60,151 bases of DNA from positions 1-60,151 of the forward strand of contig CAYFUT010000011.1 in NCBI GenBank assembly GCA_964346395.1, read 5' to 3'. Of the stretch, positions 42,804 through 51,941 are shown in pieces. This DNA comes from CAYFUT01 sp964346395. Lineage in GTDB: Bacteria > Bacillota > Halanaerobiia > Halobacteroidales > Halobacteroidaceae. Made by a program: the position numbers and the translations under genes. Each line of letters starts with the position of its first letter. Within the stretch, counting starts at the first letter, position 1. The notes beneath the pieces were generated by a model. That model saw nothing but the letters and a program-made list of their open reading frames with translations, was not told the DNA's origin and ran no database searches.

Positions 42804-44012
42804 TTACTTGCTCTTTATATATTCAAATACAGTCTGCGGACGACCAACTAAAAATCCAATTATACTGCCGATTACAATCGGTAAACTAGAATTAAAACTC
42901 CCCATTTCCACTACTAACACTATCGCAGCCAGCGGTACATTAGCAATTGAAGCCAGAGTAGCTGATAAACCGACAATTACCAGGGCTGCTAACGACAATT
43001 GAGGTGCTAAATAATGCAGCAAATTACCTGCCACCGCCCCACTAAAGAAAGCCATATCTACAACTGCCGCACTACCGCCGCTAGCCACTACAATAATTAC
43101 AGAAATAACTTTATAAATTAATAATCCAAATAATAATTTAAAACTCCAATTGTGAGCCGCTAACTCTTCAACACTAGTAAGCGCCATCGGATTAATCAAC
43201 TCAGTCAGTATAATAACAGTCCCCGCTGCTAATATAGGACGTAATAACTTAGAACCCGGTAAATTAGAAAACAAGTTAATCATTTCTCTAAACAACCAAA
43301 TAATGCCTTGGCCTAAAATCCCACACACCACAGCCGCTCCCATTAACAATAAAATATCTAATAACTGAAAGTCAGGAAAATTAACCGTCCAGACCCCAGC
43401 ATCCGTCGGCACTAAAAATTGATAAAAAAAATAGCCGAAACTACTGCTTAAGATAGCAGGAAATAGATCATTATAATCAAGCGAAGATTGATAGAGAACC
43501 TCACTAGCAAAAATCCCCCCACCCAAAGGAGCTTTTAACCAGGCTCCTAAAGCAGCAGCTGCCCCACAAACATTTAATACCCGATACTCTAATTGATTAT
43601 TAATCAAACCACAACTGACTTTGCTTAATCCCTGATTAATAATTACTGCTCCTAAACTCCCCAGTAATAACAGCGGGCCAACTAATCCTCCCACTCCGAT
43701 CAACCCTAACGTAATAACCGTCGCTGATAATTTAGCAGCCATCAGCTTAACTGACTGCCGTACAGCCTGTTTTCCTTTAGTATAAGATATATATTTATTA
43801 GTGCCTAATCCAGCAGCTCGCGAATCAAAATAATAAACAATAAATCCTACTAACAAGCCACCTAATAAAGGAACAGCTGAATACTGGTCAGTAAAACTTA
43901 AACCTTCAACTCCAGTCTTAACAACAAAAGTAAGCCCCGACCCCATTAGCCCTAACACAAGACTAATTCCGAGCCAGCGAAAAATATAATCGGCTACTCT
44001 TCTATACACCAT
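42804..44012 (-). CDS. ClC-family chloride channel
   Basis: 402 residues with about 10-12 membrane helices. The N-terminal repeat contains GVGGLVGPLLLLGSLG, corresponding to the GREGP motif; the gating Glu is Val here and the preceding Arg is Leu. The GSGIP region reads GLGTN. Later motifs KAPLGGGIFASEVLYQ and NVPLAAIVLVVEMG are typical. Loss of the gating Glu favours a passive Cl- channel over a Cl-/H+ exchanger. RBS GAGGGTGG precedes the ATG. An artificial gap lies just upstream of the start. Confidence 0.87.
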   Translation of the reverse strand: MVYRRVADYIFRWLGISLVLGLMGSGLTFVVKTGVEGLSFTDQYSAVPLLGGLLVGFIVYYFDSRAAGLGTNKYISYTKGKQAVRQSVKLMAAKLSATVITLGLIGVGGLVGPLLLLGSLGAVIINQGLSKVSCGLINNQLEYRVLNVCGAAAALGAWLKAPLGGGIFASEVLYQSSLDYNDLFPAILSSSFGYFFYQFLVPTDAGVWTVNFPDFQLLDILLLMGAAVVCGILGQGIIWLFREMINLFSNLPGSKLLRPILAAGTVIILTELINPMALTSVEELAAHNWSFKLLFGLLIYKVISVIIVVASGGSAAVVDMAFFSGAVAGNLLHYLAPQLSLAALVIVGLSATLASIANVPLAAIVLVVEMGSFNSSLPIVIGSIIGFLVGRPQTVFEYIKSK

Positions 44013-44206
44013 AATTCCACCCTCAATAATTACTATCTTCCCTATTTTTTTNNNNNNNNNNNNNNNNNNNNNNNNNNNNNNNNNNNNNNNNNNNNNNNNN
44101 NNNNNNNNNNNNNNNNNNNNNNNNNNNNNNNNNNNNNNNNNNNNNNNNNNNCTCTTCTATACACCATAATTCCACCCTCAATAATTACTATCTTCCCTAT
44201 TTTTTT
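43997..44206. other. Assembly gap (44052-44151) flanked by an identical 55-bp duplication
   Basis: Positions 43997-44051 and 44152-44206 are identical over 55 bp, on either side of exactly 100 Ns. This is best read as two overlapping contig ends that were scaffolded rather than merged, so the N run and one copy are artefacts. The apparent reading frame across the gap repeats the start of the ClC gene and is not a gene. Confidence 0.9.
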
Positions 44207-44242
44207 ATTCTTTATTCTCATTATGTTTATTACTTGATTTTT

Positions 44243-44260
44243 CATTCTCCATTCTCCATT
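44243..44260. repeat. Period-7 tandem repeat (CATTCTC) after the CPBP gene
   Basis: About 2.5 heptads (CATTCTC, CATTCTC, CATT...). On the coding strand AATGGAG repeats start immediately after the TAA of the CPBP protease gene. Confidence 0.7.
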
Positions 44261-44983
44261 TTAATTAATGTGCCAAACTAAATAAACCAAAACCACAATA
44301 ATCAAATTCCACACTCCGTGCGCCAACATAGCTGAATATAAAGATCGCGTTCGCCGATAAATCCAGCCCAAGACAATCCCCCCTAAAAAGGTAGGGATAA
44401 AAACCCACAAGCTAAAATGAGCTAACCCAAATACTAAACCATTAACTATTATCCCTTTTACTGCCCCCATTTTTTTCTGTAAATAAGGATAAACAAGCCC
44501 CCGGAAAAAAATTTCTTCCGTAACTGGAGCTATTACTATAATTAACAAACTGTGTAAAATAAATACTACTAGAGTTTCCGTAGCTAACAAATCTTTAATC
44601 ACCTGCTGGGTGGGAGGCATAATTTCAAAAATATTAGCTGCTAAATTATGAGTTAAATTATTAATCCCCAACACTAACAAACACAAACCTACTCCTCCAA
44701 TTATCCCATATCTAAATCCAGTTTCTACTTTTATTCGTCTCAAACCAAATTGGCGGAGGTTTATTCCGTACTTTTTCTTTACTACCCACAAAGAAATGAC
44801 TCCTAATAAACCGGCTCGCAGTAAATTTAAAATTAATAGTTTATTCTGCTGTAAAAAATCACACCTTAAGCTCCAGCACCCCCCCCAAAACAAAAGCGGC
44901 GTCAAGGTATAAGTAAGCGCAATTACCAGTATAATATCCACTATATCCCAACTAACTCCGTCCGTAGTTAGCCTTTCAGTCAT
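44261..44983 (-). CDS. CPBP-family intramembrane metalloprotease
   Basis: About 240 residues with seven or eight membrane helices. The conserved EExxxR motif is in APVTEEIFFRGLVYPYL, the His motif in FGLAHFSLWVF, and a late LAHGVWN helix completes the Abi/CPBP active site. Members process membrane-associated proteins or peptides, such as prenylated or bacteriocin-type substrates. ATG at 44983 follows GGAAGG by 10 nt. It probably shares a transcript with rodZ upstream and the ClC and surE genes downstream. Confidence 0.88.
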   Translation of the reverse strand: MTERLTTDGVSWDIVDIILVIALTYTLTPLLFWGGCWSLRCDFLQQNKLLILNLLRAGLLGVISLWVVKKKYGINLRQFGLRRIKVETGFRYGIIGGVGLCLLVLGINNLTHNLAANIFEIMPPTQQVIKDLLATETLVVFILHSLLIIVIAPVTEEIFFRGLVYPYLQKKMGAVKGIIVNGLVFGLAHFSLWVFIPTFLGGIVLGWIYRRTRSLYSAMLAHGVWNLIIVVLVYLVWHIN

Positions 44984-45057
44984 CAATCTATCGCCTTCCT
45001 ACTATTTGTAATTTAAAATTGATTTTCTTATTAAACTATATTCACTACTGTATTAAT

Positions 45058-46095
45058 TTATTCTTGCTCCTCAGCTTCCTGAACACTAAAAACTTTAGTT
45101 ACAATTTCACCTTTTTCGCCGAAGGGCCCTAAAGTTTGCTCCCCTTTTATAATTTTTACCCCAGCAGCATTCCCAATTCTTACTTTAATCTCTCGACCCG
45201 AAAATCGTTTGGTGATATCTGAAGCCACTAAGCCACGAAATTCCTCTTGGCCATTCACTTGTACTAAATACCAACTTTCTTCTACCGTCTCTATCTGAAT
45301 TTCTATTGTTTGCTTACTGTTCTGCACTTGTTGTTGATTTGTTTGGCCTGCTTCTGTCTGTTCGCTATCCTTAGGAACTGATTCTTCATCTGCTTTTGTT
45401 TCTTTACTATCTAAATCGGCTTCTGTCTGCTGATTGGCTGATTTCTTTTCTGTAGCGCTTTCTTCTTGCTTACTATTTGTTTTTTCTGAAGAAGACTGCT
45501 TAGATGTTTCCGACTGCTCAGTTGCCCCCTCTTCCGCAGGTTCAGTTTCTACCTGGCTTTGAGTCTCATCTGGGGAAGAACTCTTAGCATCAGTTGGTTC
45601 CTGCGAACTTGTCTCTGACTGCTCAGCACTTGAATTTCCAGTTAAATTACTAATATAATTTTGAATTTTTTCTCCCGTTTCATGCTTAGTAAACTGTTGG
45701 TAAGCTACCGTTCCTAAATAAACCACCCCTACTATTAACAGCAAAATCAACCCACTGATAAATACCCCTAATAATAAATTTTGGTGCTTGTCCACAAATT
45801 CTTTTATCTTTTCCTTTACCTGCCCTTTTTCTTCTTCAGGTTCTACTTCTGAATCTGCTTCTTTAGATTTAAGCTGTTTATACTCTTCCATGATAGCTTC
45901 CGTATCCAGATCGAGATAATTAGAATATACCTTTAAAAACCCCTTTAAATAGACTTCCGCTTCAATCTGATCAAAATCTCCCTCTTCAATATCCCGCAGA
46001 TAATCAGTTCGAATATTAGTTTCTTCACTAGCTGTTGACAATTCAATTTCTAATTCCTGCCTGCGATTTTCAAATTTCTGCCCTAATTCCTCCAT
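45058..46095 (-). CDS. rodZ: RodZ-like cytoskeletal/HTH membrane protein
   Basis: About 345 residues. The N-terminal HTH_25 domain (ELSTASEETNIRTDYLRDIE, ~15-75) is followed by one transmembrane helix (~112-135), a long Ser/Glu/Gln/Thr-rich linker (~150-255) and a C-terminal DUF4115 beta domain (~258-335, EESWYLVQVNGQEEFRG). RodZ links MreB to the wall-synthesis machinery. The ATG at 46095 is 7 nt from GGGGGG; two earlier ATGs are too close. It follows the nucleoside transporter operon after a terminator, matching Firmicute synteny downstream of ftsK. Confidence 0.87.
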   Translation of the reverse strand: MEELGQKFENRRQELEIELSTASEETNIRTDYLRDIEEGDFDQIEAEVYLKGFLKVYSNYLDLDTEAIMEEYKQLKSKEADSEVEPEEEKGQVKEKIKEFVDKHQNLLLGVFISGLILLLIVGVVYLGTVAYQQFTKHETGEKIQNYISNLTGNSSAEQSETSSQEPTDAKSSSPDETQSQVETEPAEEGATEQSETSKQSSSEKTNSKQEESATEKKSANQQTEADLDSKETKADEESVPKDSEQTEAGQTNQQQVQNSKQTIEIQIETVEESWYLVQVNGQEEFRGLVASDITKRFSGREIKVRIGNAAGVKIIKGEQTLGPFGEKGEIVTKVFSVQEAEEQE

Positions 46096-46143
46096 TCGCA
46101 TTCCCCCCATTTTTATCTTTCGCTATCCAGTAGACATTTTCCT

Positions 46144-46177
46144 GCAAAAAAATAATCCGCAGGCAATTAACCTGCGG
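46144..46177 (-). terminator. Terminator of the BMP/ABC transporter operon
   Basis: The 7-bp stem CCGCAGG / CCTGCGG with a 7-nt loop is followed on the minus strand by ATTATTTTTTT, just past the last permease stop codon. Confidence 0.88.
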
Positions 46178-46183
46178 CCAAAT

Positions 46184-47071
46184 TTATTCTTCCTTTTTGA
46201 ATGGTTCTCCGCTAGCAGCCGGAGGAGTGGCTCTTCCAATTGCTCCCGCCAACGCAATTACCGTAAAAATATAAGGTATCATCTGAATAAATTCATTTGG
46301 AATCGCTACGGTACCCTGCAGTCTAATCTGCAGCGCTTGAAAAAAGCCGAACAATAAACTAGCACCCATAGCTCCAAAAGGATACCACTTACCAAAAATC
46401 ATCGCTGCTAAAGCAATAAATCCCCGGCCGGCCGTCATCCCTTCTCTGAATACATCTAAAACCCCTAACGAAAGATGAGTCCCTGCTAAACCAGCAAACA
46501 TCCCACTGAGAATTACTCCTATATAGCGCATCTTACGTACACTAATTCCTACCGAATCAGCTGCATGCGGATGTTCTCCTACTGACCTTAATCGCAAACC
46601 AAAAGAAGTATAAAAAAGTACATAATGAGAAATTGCTACTAATAATAAGCCGAGATAAACAGTTGGTTTAAACGGCCCCCAATACGGTAAAGCAGTTACC
46701 GACGGTGAAGTCCCAGAAGTATTAAAGAAAACATTAAGTAAAAAGACTGTTCCTCCTGCAGCCAACATATTCAAAGCTGTACCGCTAACTACTTGATTAG
46801 CATAATATCTGATACTCACTACCGCATGAATAGTAGCAACTAATCCGCCGGCCAAAATAGCTCCTAACAATCCTAACCAGGGACTACCGGTAAAATAACT
46901 AACCAGTACGGCTACAAAAGCTCCCGACAACATCATTCCCTCTAAGGCAATATTAACTACTCCGGAACGTTCCGAAAACATCCCCCCCAAAGCAGCAACC
47001 ATCAAGGGAAGTGCCATCCGTAAAGTAGCATTAAATGTATTTATGCTGATAATCTGGTCTAAGACTTCCAT
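46184..47071 (-). CDS. nupQ: ABC nucleoside-type transporter permease (second)
   Basis: 295 residues, BPD_transp_2 family with about 8-9 helices, containing the conserved ERSGVVNIALEGMMLSGAF and VSVRKMRYIGV-like SVGISVRKMRYIGV segments seen in NupQ/YufQ. It pairs with the preceding permease to form the channel of a BMP-dependent purine/pyrimidine nucleoside importer. Its ATG overlaps the TAA of the first permease (TAATG), indicating translational coupling. Confidence 0.9.
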   Translation of the reverse strand: MEVLDQIISINTFNATLRMALPLMVAALGGMFSERSGVVNIALEGMMLSGAFVAVLVSYFTGSPWLGLLGAILAGGLVATIHAVVSIRYYANQVVSGTALNMLAAGGTVFLLNVFFNTSGTSPSVTALPYWGPFKPTVYLGLLLVAISHYVLFYTSFGLRLRSVGEHPHAADSVGISVRKMRYIGVILSGMFAGLAGTHLSLGVLDVFREGMTAGRGFIALAAMIFGKWYPFGAMGASLLFGFFQALQIRLQGTVAIPNEFIQMIPYIFTVIALAGAIGRATPPAASGEPFKKEE

Positions 47072-48135
47072 TATTCTCCCTTCCTTCCCGCTGGCTTTAA
47101 TGATAATAAACGTCTAAATAATACATCAGAAGCTACAAATAAAATAATAATTGCCTGCAGAATATTAATTAAATCTACTGGAACCCCCGCCATCATATCC
47201 ATATAAGTCTGCCCGTTAGATAAAGCACCAAATAAAACAGCAGCTAGTACTATTCCTACTGGATGAGTCCGTCCTAATAACGCTACTGCAATCCCGGTAA
47301 ATCCATACCCAGGAGAAAATCCATTACGGAAGTTATGATATAAGCCCATAGCTCGTTCAGCACCGCCTAATCCAGCTAACGCACCGCTGATTAATAAAGC
47401 CAGCAAAATCTTAGTAGTAGAATTAATTCCGCCGTACTCAGCTGCTTGCGGATTAATTCCCACTGCCCTAATTTCATAACCAATGGTAGTTTTCCACAGG
47501 AGATAATAAATAAATCCTCCTGCTAACAGGGCAATCAAAAAACCCAGATTCAAATAAGAAGGCATCTCTATAATATTTGATAAACGCCACATACGAGCTG
47601 ACGGTTCAATACTAGGAGTATGAATTTTGCCGGGCGCCGCCAATATTTTCAAGTTAAAATAAGCTGTGAAACTATAAGCAATATAATTAAACATAATAGT
47701 AGTAATTACTTCGTGAACCCCTAGCTTAGCCTTTAGGATAGCTGGAATAGTTATCCAGATAGCTCCTGCTACCATAGCAGCTATAATCGCCAGCGGCAGA
47801 TGTACTGCCATGGGAATTCCTTCCCACATTCCTACCCAGGCTGCCGTCAATCCGCCTACTAATAGCTGTCCTTCGGCTCCAATATTAAATAATCCACAGC
47901 GAAACCCTAAAGCCACTGCTAAGCCAGTAAAAATCAGGGGAGTAGCAGCTAATAAAGTATCTGCAAATCGATTTAAACTGCCGAAAGCTCCTTTCAGCAG
48001 AGCCATATAAGCAGCGATCGGATCATACCCCGAAACAGCTGTAATAATAGCACCGATAATAAAAGCTGTAAATATAGCTAACAACGGGATAGCTAATTCC
48101 CTAGCTATCTCCCTAATTTCAATATCTTCTAGCAT
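47071..48135 (-). CDS. nupP: ABC nucleoside-type transporter permease (first)
   Basis: About 354 residues with 9-10 helices and the family motif GLFNIGAEGQLLVGGL, typical of NupP/YufP. It forms the membrane channel with NupQ. The second ATG (48135) lies 8 nt from GGAGG and gives MLEDIEIRE; the first ATG touches the RBS. It lies about 100 bp after the ATPase gene, with an intercistronic hairpin in between. Confidence 0.9.
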   Translation of the reverse strand: MLEDIEIREIARELAIPLLAIFTAFIIGAIITAVSGYDPIAAYMALLKGAFGSLNRFADTLLAATPLIFTGLAVALGFRCGLFNIGAEGQLLVGGLTAAWVGMWEGIPMAVHLPLAIIAAMVAGAIWITIPAILKAKLGVHEVITTIMFNYIAYSFTAYFNLKILAAPGKIHTPSIEPSARMWRLSNIIEMPSYLNLGFLIALLAGGFIYYLLWKTTIGYEIRAVGINPQAAEYGGINSTTKILLALLISGALAGLGGAERAMGLYHNFRNGFSPGYGFTGIAVALLGRTHPVGIVLAAVLFGALSNGQTYMDMMAGVPVDLINILQAIIILFVASDVLFRRLLSLKPAGRKGE

Positions 48136-48161
48136 CCACATTACCTCCTCAACAATTATTG

Positions 48162-48230
48162 AGTTTGAGTCTGAATCTGAGTAAATTTAATTAATAATTC
48201 CCTCGGTTTACTCAGCCTTAAACTCAAACT
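48162..48230 (-). other. Intercistronic hairpin between ATPase and first permease genes
   Basis: Arms 48162-48185 and 48207-48230 pair perfectly over the outer and inner nine positions, with a 6-nt internal loop. There is no T-run, so it may modulate mRNA decay or translation rather than terminate. Confidence 0.6.
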
Positions 48231-48234
48231 TAAC

Positions 48235-49749
48235 CTAATCCGCTTCTCCTCCTGCCATTAGTAGTCCTAACTCTTCTTCGGTAGCTTCTTCAGCCGGTAA
48301 AATATCAACTATTTCCCCTTCATACATAACTGCAATCCGATCACTTAACGACATAATTTCTGACAGTTCGGCAGAAACAAGTAATACCGCTTTTCCTTTA
48401 TTGCGCTGGTCAATCAACCGCTGGTGGATAAATTCAATAGCTCCCACATCAACGCCCCGCGTCGGTTGGGAAGCAACTAATAACTCGGGATTGATATCAA
48501 ATTCACGCGCTACAATTACTTTCTGCTGATTACCGCCGGATAAAGATTTAGCTAGTGCATCTTTATTCCGGGGGCGAATATCAAATTCTGGAATTAATTG
48601 CTCCGCATGATCCGCTAGAGCAGCAAAATTACGGTTGATTCCCTGAGCAAAAGGTTCCTGATAATGATAACCCAATACTAAATTATCCTCTAATGTATAA
48701 TCTAAAACTAATCCCCGCTTTTGCCGATCTTCAGGGATATGAGCTACTTTAGCTTCTTTTATTTCACGAGCAGATTTATTTAATAATTCCTGCTTATTAA
48801 CCTTAAATTCTCCCTCCGTAGCCTTTCTAAGTCCAGTTAACACTTCTACTAATTGCGACTGGCCATTACCTTCCACCCCGGCAACTCCCAAAATTTCTCC
48901 ACCTCTAATTTGAAAGGATACATCATCTACAGCTAACATATCTCTGTCATTATAAGCACTGAGTCCATCAACTTCTACCTTAACTGCTCCCGGATCAGCC
49001 GGCTCTTTATCTACCTGTAAAACTACTTCTCGCCCGACCATCATTTCAGCTAGCTCTGGCTCTGTTGTTTGGGCTGTCTCTTTAGTTCCGACCGTCTTTC
49101 CATCACGCAGAACAGTTACTCGATCAGAAATAGCAAGTACCTCTTTTAATTTATGAGTAATAAATATAATTGATTTACCCTGCTCTGTTAAAGTACGCAT
49201 AATTTTATAAAGACCCTTTACTTCCTGCGGAGTTAAAACTGCCGTCGGCTCATCTAAAATCAACACATCAACTTCTCGGTAAAGAGCCTTTAAAATTTCT
49301 ACCCTCTGTTCCATACCTACCGAAACATCTCTTATTTTAGCATACGGATCAACATTTAAACCGTACTCCTCAGATAGCTCTTTTATTTTTTCTACAGCTA
49401 TCGGTAAATTTAAGCGGCCTAAACCTTTGGTTGGTTCATTACCTAAAATAATATTCTCAGCTACCGTTAACGGAGGTACTAACATGAAATGCTGATGCAC
49501 CATACCAATCCCCGCGTCAATTGCATCATTGGGATCTTCTACCTCCAGGCGCTCTCCTTGATAATAAATTTCTCCCTCATCCTGTTGATGAATGCCAAAT
49601 AAAGTCTTCATCATTGTCGATTTTCCAGCACCATTTTCTCCTACTAAGGCATGAATTTCACCTTCCTGTAAAGCAAAATTAACATGGTCATTGGCCAGCA
49701 CTCCAGGAAAGCGCTTAGTAATATCCTTAAGTTCGAGAATCGGCTCCAT
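48235..49749 (-). CDS. nupO: ABC nucleoside-type transporter ATPase, duplicated
   Basis: About 504 residues with two ATPase cassettes, as in sugar and nucleoside importers. The first has Walker A GENGAGKSTMMKTL, VSVGMEQRVEILKAL and DVLILDEPTAV. The second has GVEGNGQSQLVEVL (a divergent Walker A lacking the GKS), the signature LSGGNQQKVIVARE and LLVASQPTRGVD. One site is therefore probably degenerate, as usual in this family. ATG at 49749 follows GGAGG by 6 nt. It lies in an operon with bmp upstream and both permeases downstream. Confidence 0.92.
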   Translation of the reverse strand: MEPILELKDITKRFPGVLANDHVNFALQEGEIHALVGENGAGKSTMMKTLFGIHQQDEGEIYYQGERLEVEDPNDAIDAGIGMVHQHFMLVPPLTVAENIILGNEPTKGLGRLNLPIAVEKIKELSEEYGLNVDPYAKIRDVSVGMEQRVEILKALYREVDVLILDEPTAVLTPQEVKGLYKIMRTLTEQGKSIIFITHKLKEVLAISDRVTVLRDGKTVGTKETAQTTEPELAEMMVGREVVLQVDKEPADPGAVKVEVDGLSAYNDRDMLAVDDVSFQIRGGEILGVAGVEGNGQSQLVEVLTGLRKATEGEFKVNKQELLNKSAREIKEAKVAHIPEDRQKRGLVLDYTLEDNLVLGYHYQEPFAQGINRNFAALADHAEQLIPEFDIRPRNKDALAKSLSGGNQQKVIVAREFDINPELLVASQPTRGVDVGAIEFIHQRLIDQRNKGKAVLLVSAELSEIMSLSDRIAVMYEGEIVDILPAEEATEEELGLLMAGGEAD

Positions 49750-49776
49750 CAAAATCCTCCTTCCCTATGATAACTA

Positions 49777-49806
49777 AGTAGTTGCCAGGAATCCCTGGCA
49801 ACTACT
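49777..49806 (-). other. Strong intercistronic hairpin between bmp and ATPase genes
   Basis: A perfect 13-bp stem (AGTAGTTGCCAGG / CCTGGCAACTACT) has a 4-nt loop and no following T-run. Such structures downstream of binding-protein genes commonly stabilise the upstream mRNA, so that the lipoprotein is made in excess of the transporter. Confidence 0.75.
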
Positions 49807-49818
49807 CTGGTTGTCTGC

Positions 49819-50964
49819 CTATTCATTTTGCTGTTCTAAATAATTAGGTACTTCAATCTCGCCGGCAATAATTTTTTCTCTAATTTCCTTAATCTTATCT
49901 TTAATATCCTGCGGGATACTATCCTTCATTTCTTTAATTTTCTTTGCCTCTTCTTCAGTAATATCTCCATCATCAAGTGCTTTCTGACTCATACCTCCTA
50001 GTCCATCTAGAGGAGTTAAGCCAACTCCATTCCGCTCTAGGCCATAACTTTCTGCTCCCGCAGTAAAGTTTCCATTCTTTAAATCTTTTACCGTTTTATA
50101 AACTGAATTATCAACCCGTTTTTGCATGCTGGCCAGGATATTACCCGGTTCTACATAGTCCTGATCAGAATCAACACCAATCCCATAGTGGCCTTCCTTG
50201 GCAGCTGCACTAAACATTCCGCCGCCCGAACCTCCGGCCGCATGATAAATTACATCTGCTCCATCTTCAAACTGAGACAAGGCAATTTCTTTTCCTTTAG
50301 CTGGGTTATTGAAAGCCGAAGGACTACTGCCCACATAAGCAACTTTAGACTTTACATCTGCATCATAATTCTCATTTACATATTCTACTCCCGACGTATA
50401 TCCTAATTCAAACTTATGAATTAGTGGAACATCCATCCCACCTAAGAAACCTACTACCTGTTCTTGATTGATTCCTTCAATTTCATCATGAGTAGTCATC
50501 AAGGCAGCCAAAGCTCCCGCTAAGAAAGAACCTTCATGTTCTTTAAATACTAACGAACGTACGTTATCATTATCCACTACTGTATCTACAATTGCAAAGT
50601 TAGTATCCGGAAATTCCTTAGATACTTTTTTCATTGCATCTTCCTGCATGAAGCCGACCCCAATAACTAGGTCATAGTCATTTTCAGCCAGGAAGCGTAA
50701 ACTTTTTTCGGCAGCTGAAACTTGTTTCGGTTCAATATACTTATAATCAGCAATTACACCCTCTTCTTTAGCTCTACTTAAGCCGCGCAGAGCTGAATCA
50801 TTAAATGATTTATCTCCTTTCCCTCCACTCGACAGAACAATACCTACTTTCAAATCACTTTCTTGTGTTTCTTCATCCTGAGCTTGCTGCTGTCCGCCTC
50901 CGCATCCAGCTAACAAAGAAATTATCAACAATACAGAAATAACTAATAAACTTTTCTTACCCAT
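49819..50964 (-). CDS. nupN: BMP-family nucleoside-binding lipoprotein
   Basis: 381 residues. The lipobox ISLLAGCGGG precedes a BMP (basic membrane protein/PnrA) domain with VGIVLSSGGKGDKSFNDSA, IGVGFMQEDAMKK and VIYHAAGGSGGGMF. It captures nucleosides outside the membrane and delivers them to NupPQ. RBS GGGGGAATTA precedes the ATG. It follows gntR; hairpins flank it on both sides. Confidence 0.9.
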   Translation of the reverse strand: MGKKSLLVISVLLIISLLAGCGGGQQQAQDEETQESDLKVGIVLSSGGKGDKSFNDSALRGLSRAKEEGVIADYKYIEPKQVSAAEKSLRFLAENDYDLVIGVGFMQEDAMKKVSKEFPDTNFAIVDTVVDNDNVRSLVFKEHEGSFLAGALAALMTTHDEIEGINQEQVVGFLGGMDVPLIHKFELGYTSGVEYVNENYDADVKSKVAYVGSSPSAFNNPAKGKEIALSQFEDGADVIYHAAGGSGGGMFSAAAKEGHYGIGVDSDQDYVEPGNILASMQKRVDNSVYKTVKDLKNGNFTAGAESYGLERNGVGLTPLDGLGGMSQKALDDGDITEEEAKKIKEMKDSIPQDIKDKIKEIREKIIAGEIEVPNYLEQQNE

Positions 50965-50989
50965 TACTAATTCCCCCTTGATTTATTTT

Positions 50990-51039
50990 AAGATTGAGGT
51001 TTGACTATATTGATTATTTATTTGTGCAACCCCAATCTT
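50990..51039 (-). other. Hairpin in the bmp leader
   Basis: A 13-bp stem with one mismatch (AAGATTGAGGTTT / CAACCCCAATCTT, loop about 24 nt) lies between gntR and bmp. No T-run follows. It has none of the conserved core of a purine riboswitch. Confidence 0.55.
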
Positions 51040-51071
51040 CATCAACTTAATTGAATTAATTCTGGCAGTAA

Positions 51072-51809
51072 TTATTCTCTAGTTCTGACTACATGAAACT
51101 CAAATTTGTCACTGCGAAAAAAATTTTTAGAATACAAAACTGGATTATCTCGATCGTCATAATGCATTTGCTTTAACAGCAAAATAGGAGTTTGCTCCTC
51201 TAAATTTAATTTTTCTGCTAATAACTCGTCTACATTAACCGGTACTACATCAGCTACGGCATAGGTAACATAAATATTACATTCTTCCTGTAAAAAATCA
51301 AACAGCGACTCTGAAAAGACTTCCTGTTCAATATTCTCTGGTAATAATTTAGTTGGTAAATAATCTGTACAATAAGCAACCGGCGTTCCATCAGCAGTCC
51401 GGGTTCTATGTAGCACCACCATTGACTCTTCAGTTTCTAGTTCAAACTCTTTAGCTAACCGCGGAACCTCTTGGTCTAATTTTAATTCAAGATCTTCTGT
51501 TCCTGCTTCCAGTCCCATCGCCTCAATTGTTTCTGTAATGCTAGATAGTTCTTCAATCCCGCTCTTAAACAGAGACAGTTTTTCTGTAATGAATGTTCCT
51601 ACCCCCTGCCGGCGATTAACCTTCCCTTCCTTCTCTAATACACGCAGAGCTTCGCGCAAAGTAGCCCGGCTAACTCCAAATTCTTCTGCTAATTTAGCTT
51701 CAGAAGGCAGTCTTTCTCCTGGTTGATAAGTACCATTAATAATCCGATCATCAATTTCTTCCTTTACCAAAATATATAACGGGCGAGAATTACGATTGAT
51801 TGAATTCAT
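51072..51809 (-). CDS. GntR/HutC-family transcriptional regulator
   Basis: About 245 residues. The winged HTH (~8-72) shows RLPSEAKLAEEFGVSRATLR and VNRRQGVGTFI, and the UTRA ligand domain (~95-240) contains VAYCTDYLP and ILLLKQMHYD. HutC-type regulators sense small metabolites; this one probably controls the downstream nucleoside transporter, matching the ftsK-ymfC-bmp order of Bacillus and relatives. ATG at 51809 with GGAGG 11 nt upstream. A palindromic operator in its promoter suggests autoregulation. Confidence 0.87.
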   Translation of the reverse strand: MNSINRNSRPLYILVKEEIDDRIINGTYQPGERLPSEAKLAEEFGVSRATLREALRVLEKEGKVNRRQGVGTFITEKLSLFKSGIEELSSITETIEAMGLEAGTEDLELKLDQEVPRLAKEFELETEESMVVLHRTRTADGTPVAYCTDYLPTKLLPENIEQEVFSESLFDFLQEECNIYVTYAVADVVPVNVDELLAEKLNLEEQTPILLLKQMHYDDRDNPVLYSKNFFRSDKFEFHVVRTRE

Positions 51810-51839
51810 AGATTTCCGCTCCTCCACTTCTCTAAAAAT

Positions 51840-51861
51840 AAAGGTAAGATGTCTAACCTTT
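51840..51861. promoter_or_regulatory. GntR operator upstream of gntR
   Basis: AAAGGTAAGA-TG-TCTAACCTTT is a 22-bp inverted repeat (9 of 10 pairs) with the TAGAC/GTCTA-like core expected for HutC/GntR operators. It overlaps the region just downstream of a minus-strand TATACT. Confidence 0.65.
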
Positions 51862-51941
51862 ATAAGCACTTATAGTATATCACATTTTTTAGAAAATTTA
51901 AACACGGCAACAAAAAACAAAACTAATTCTACCTGGACATC

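Noticed and set aside
44042..44245. Minus-strand reading frame across the gap before the ClC gene
   Set aside because: It consists of a duplicated contig end and Ns and repeats the first codons of the ClC gene.
50965..51071. Purine riboswitch before the nucleoside-binding lipoprotein gene
   Set aside because: Only a simple hairpin is visible; the conserved three-way junction and loop sequences are absent.
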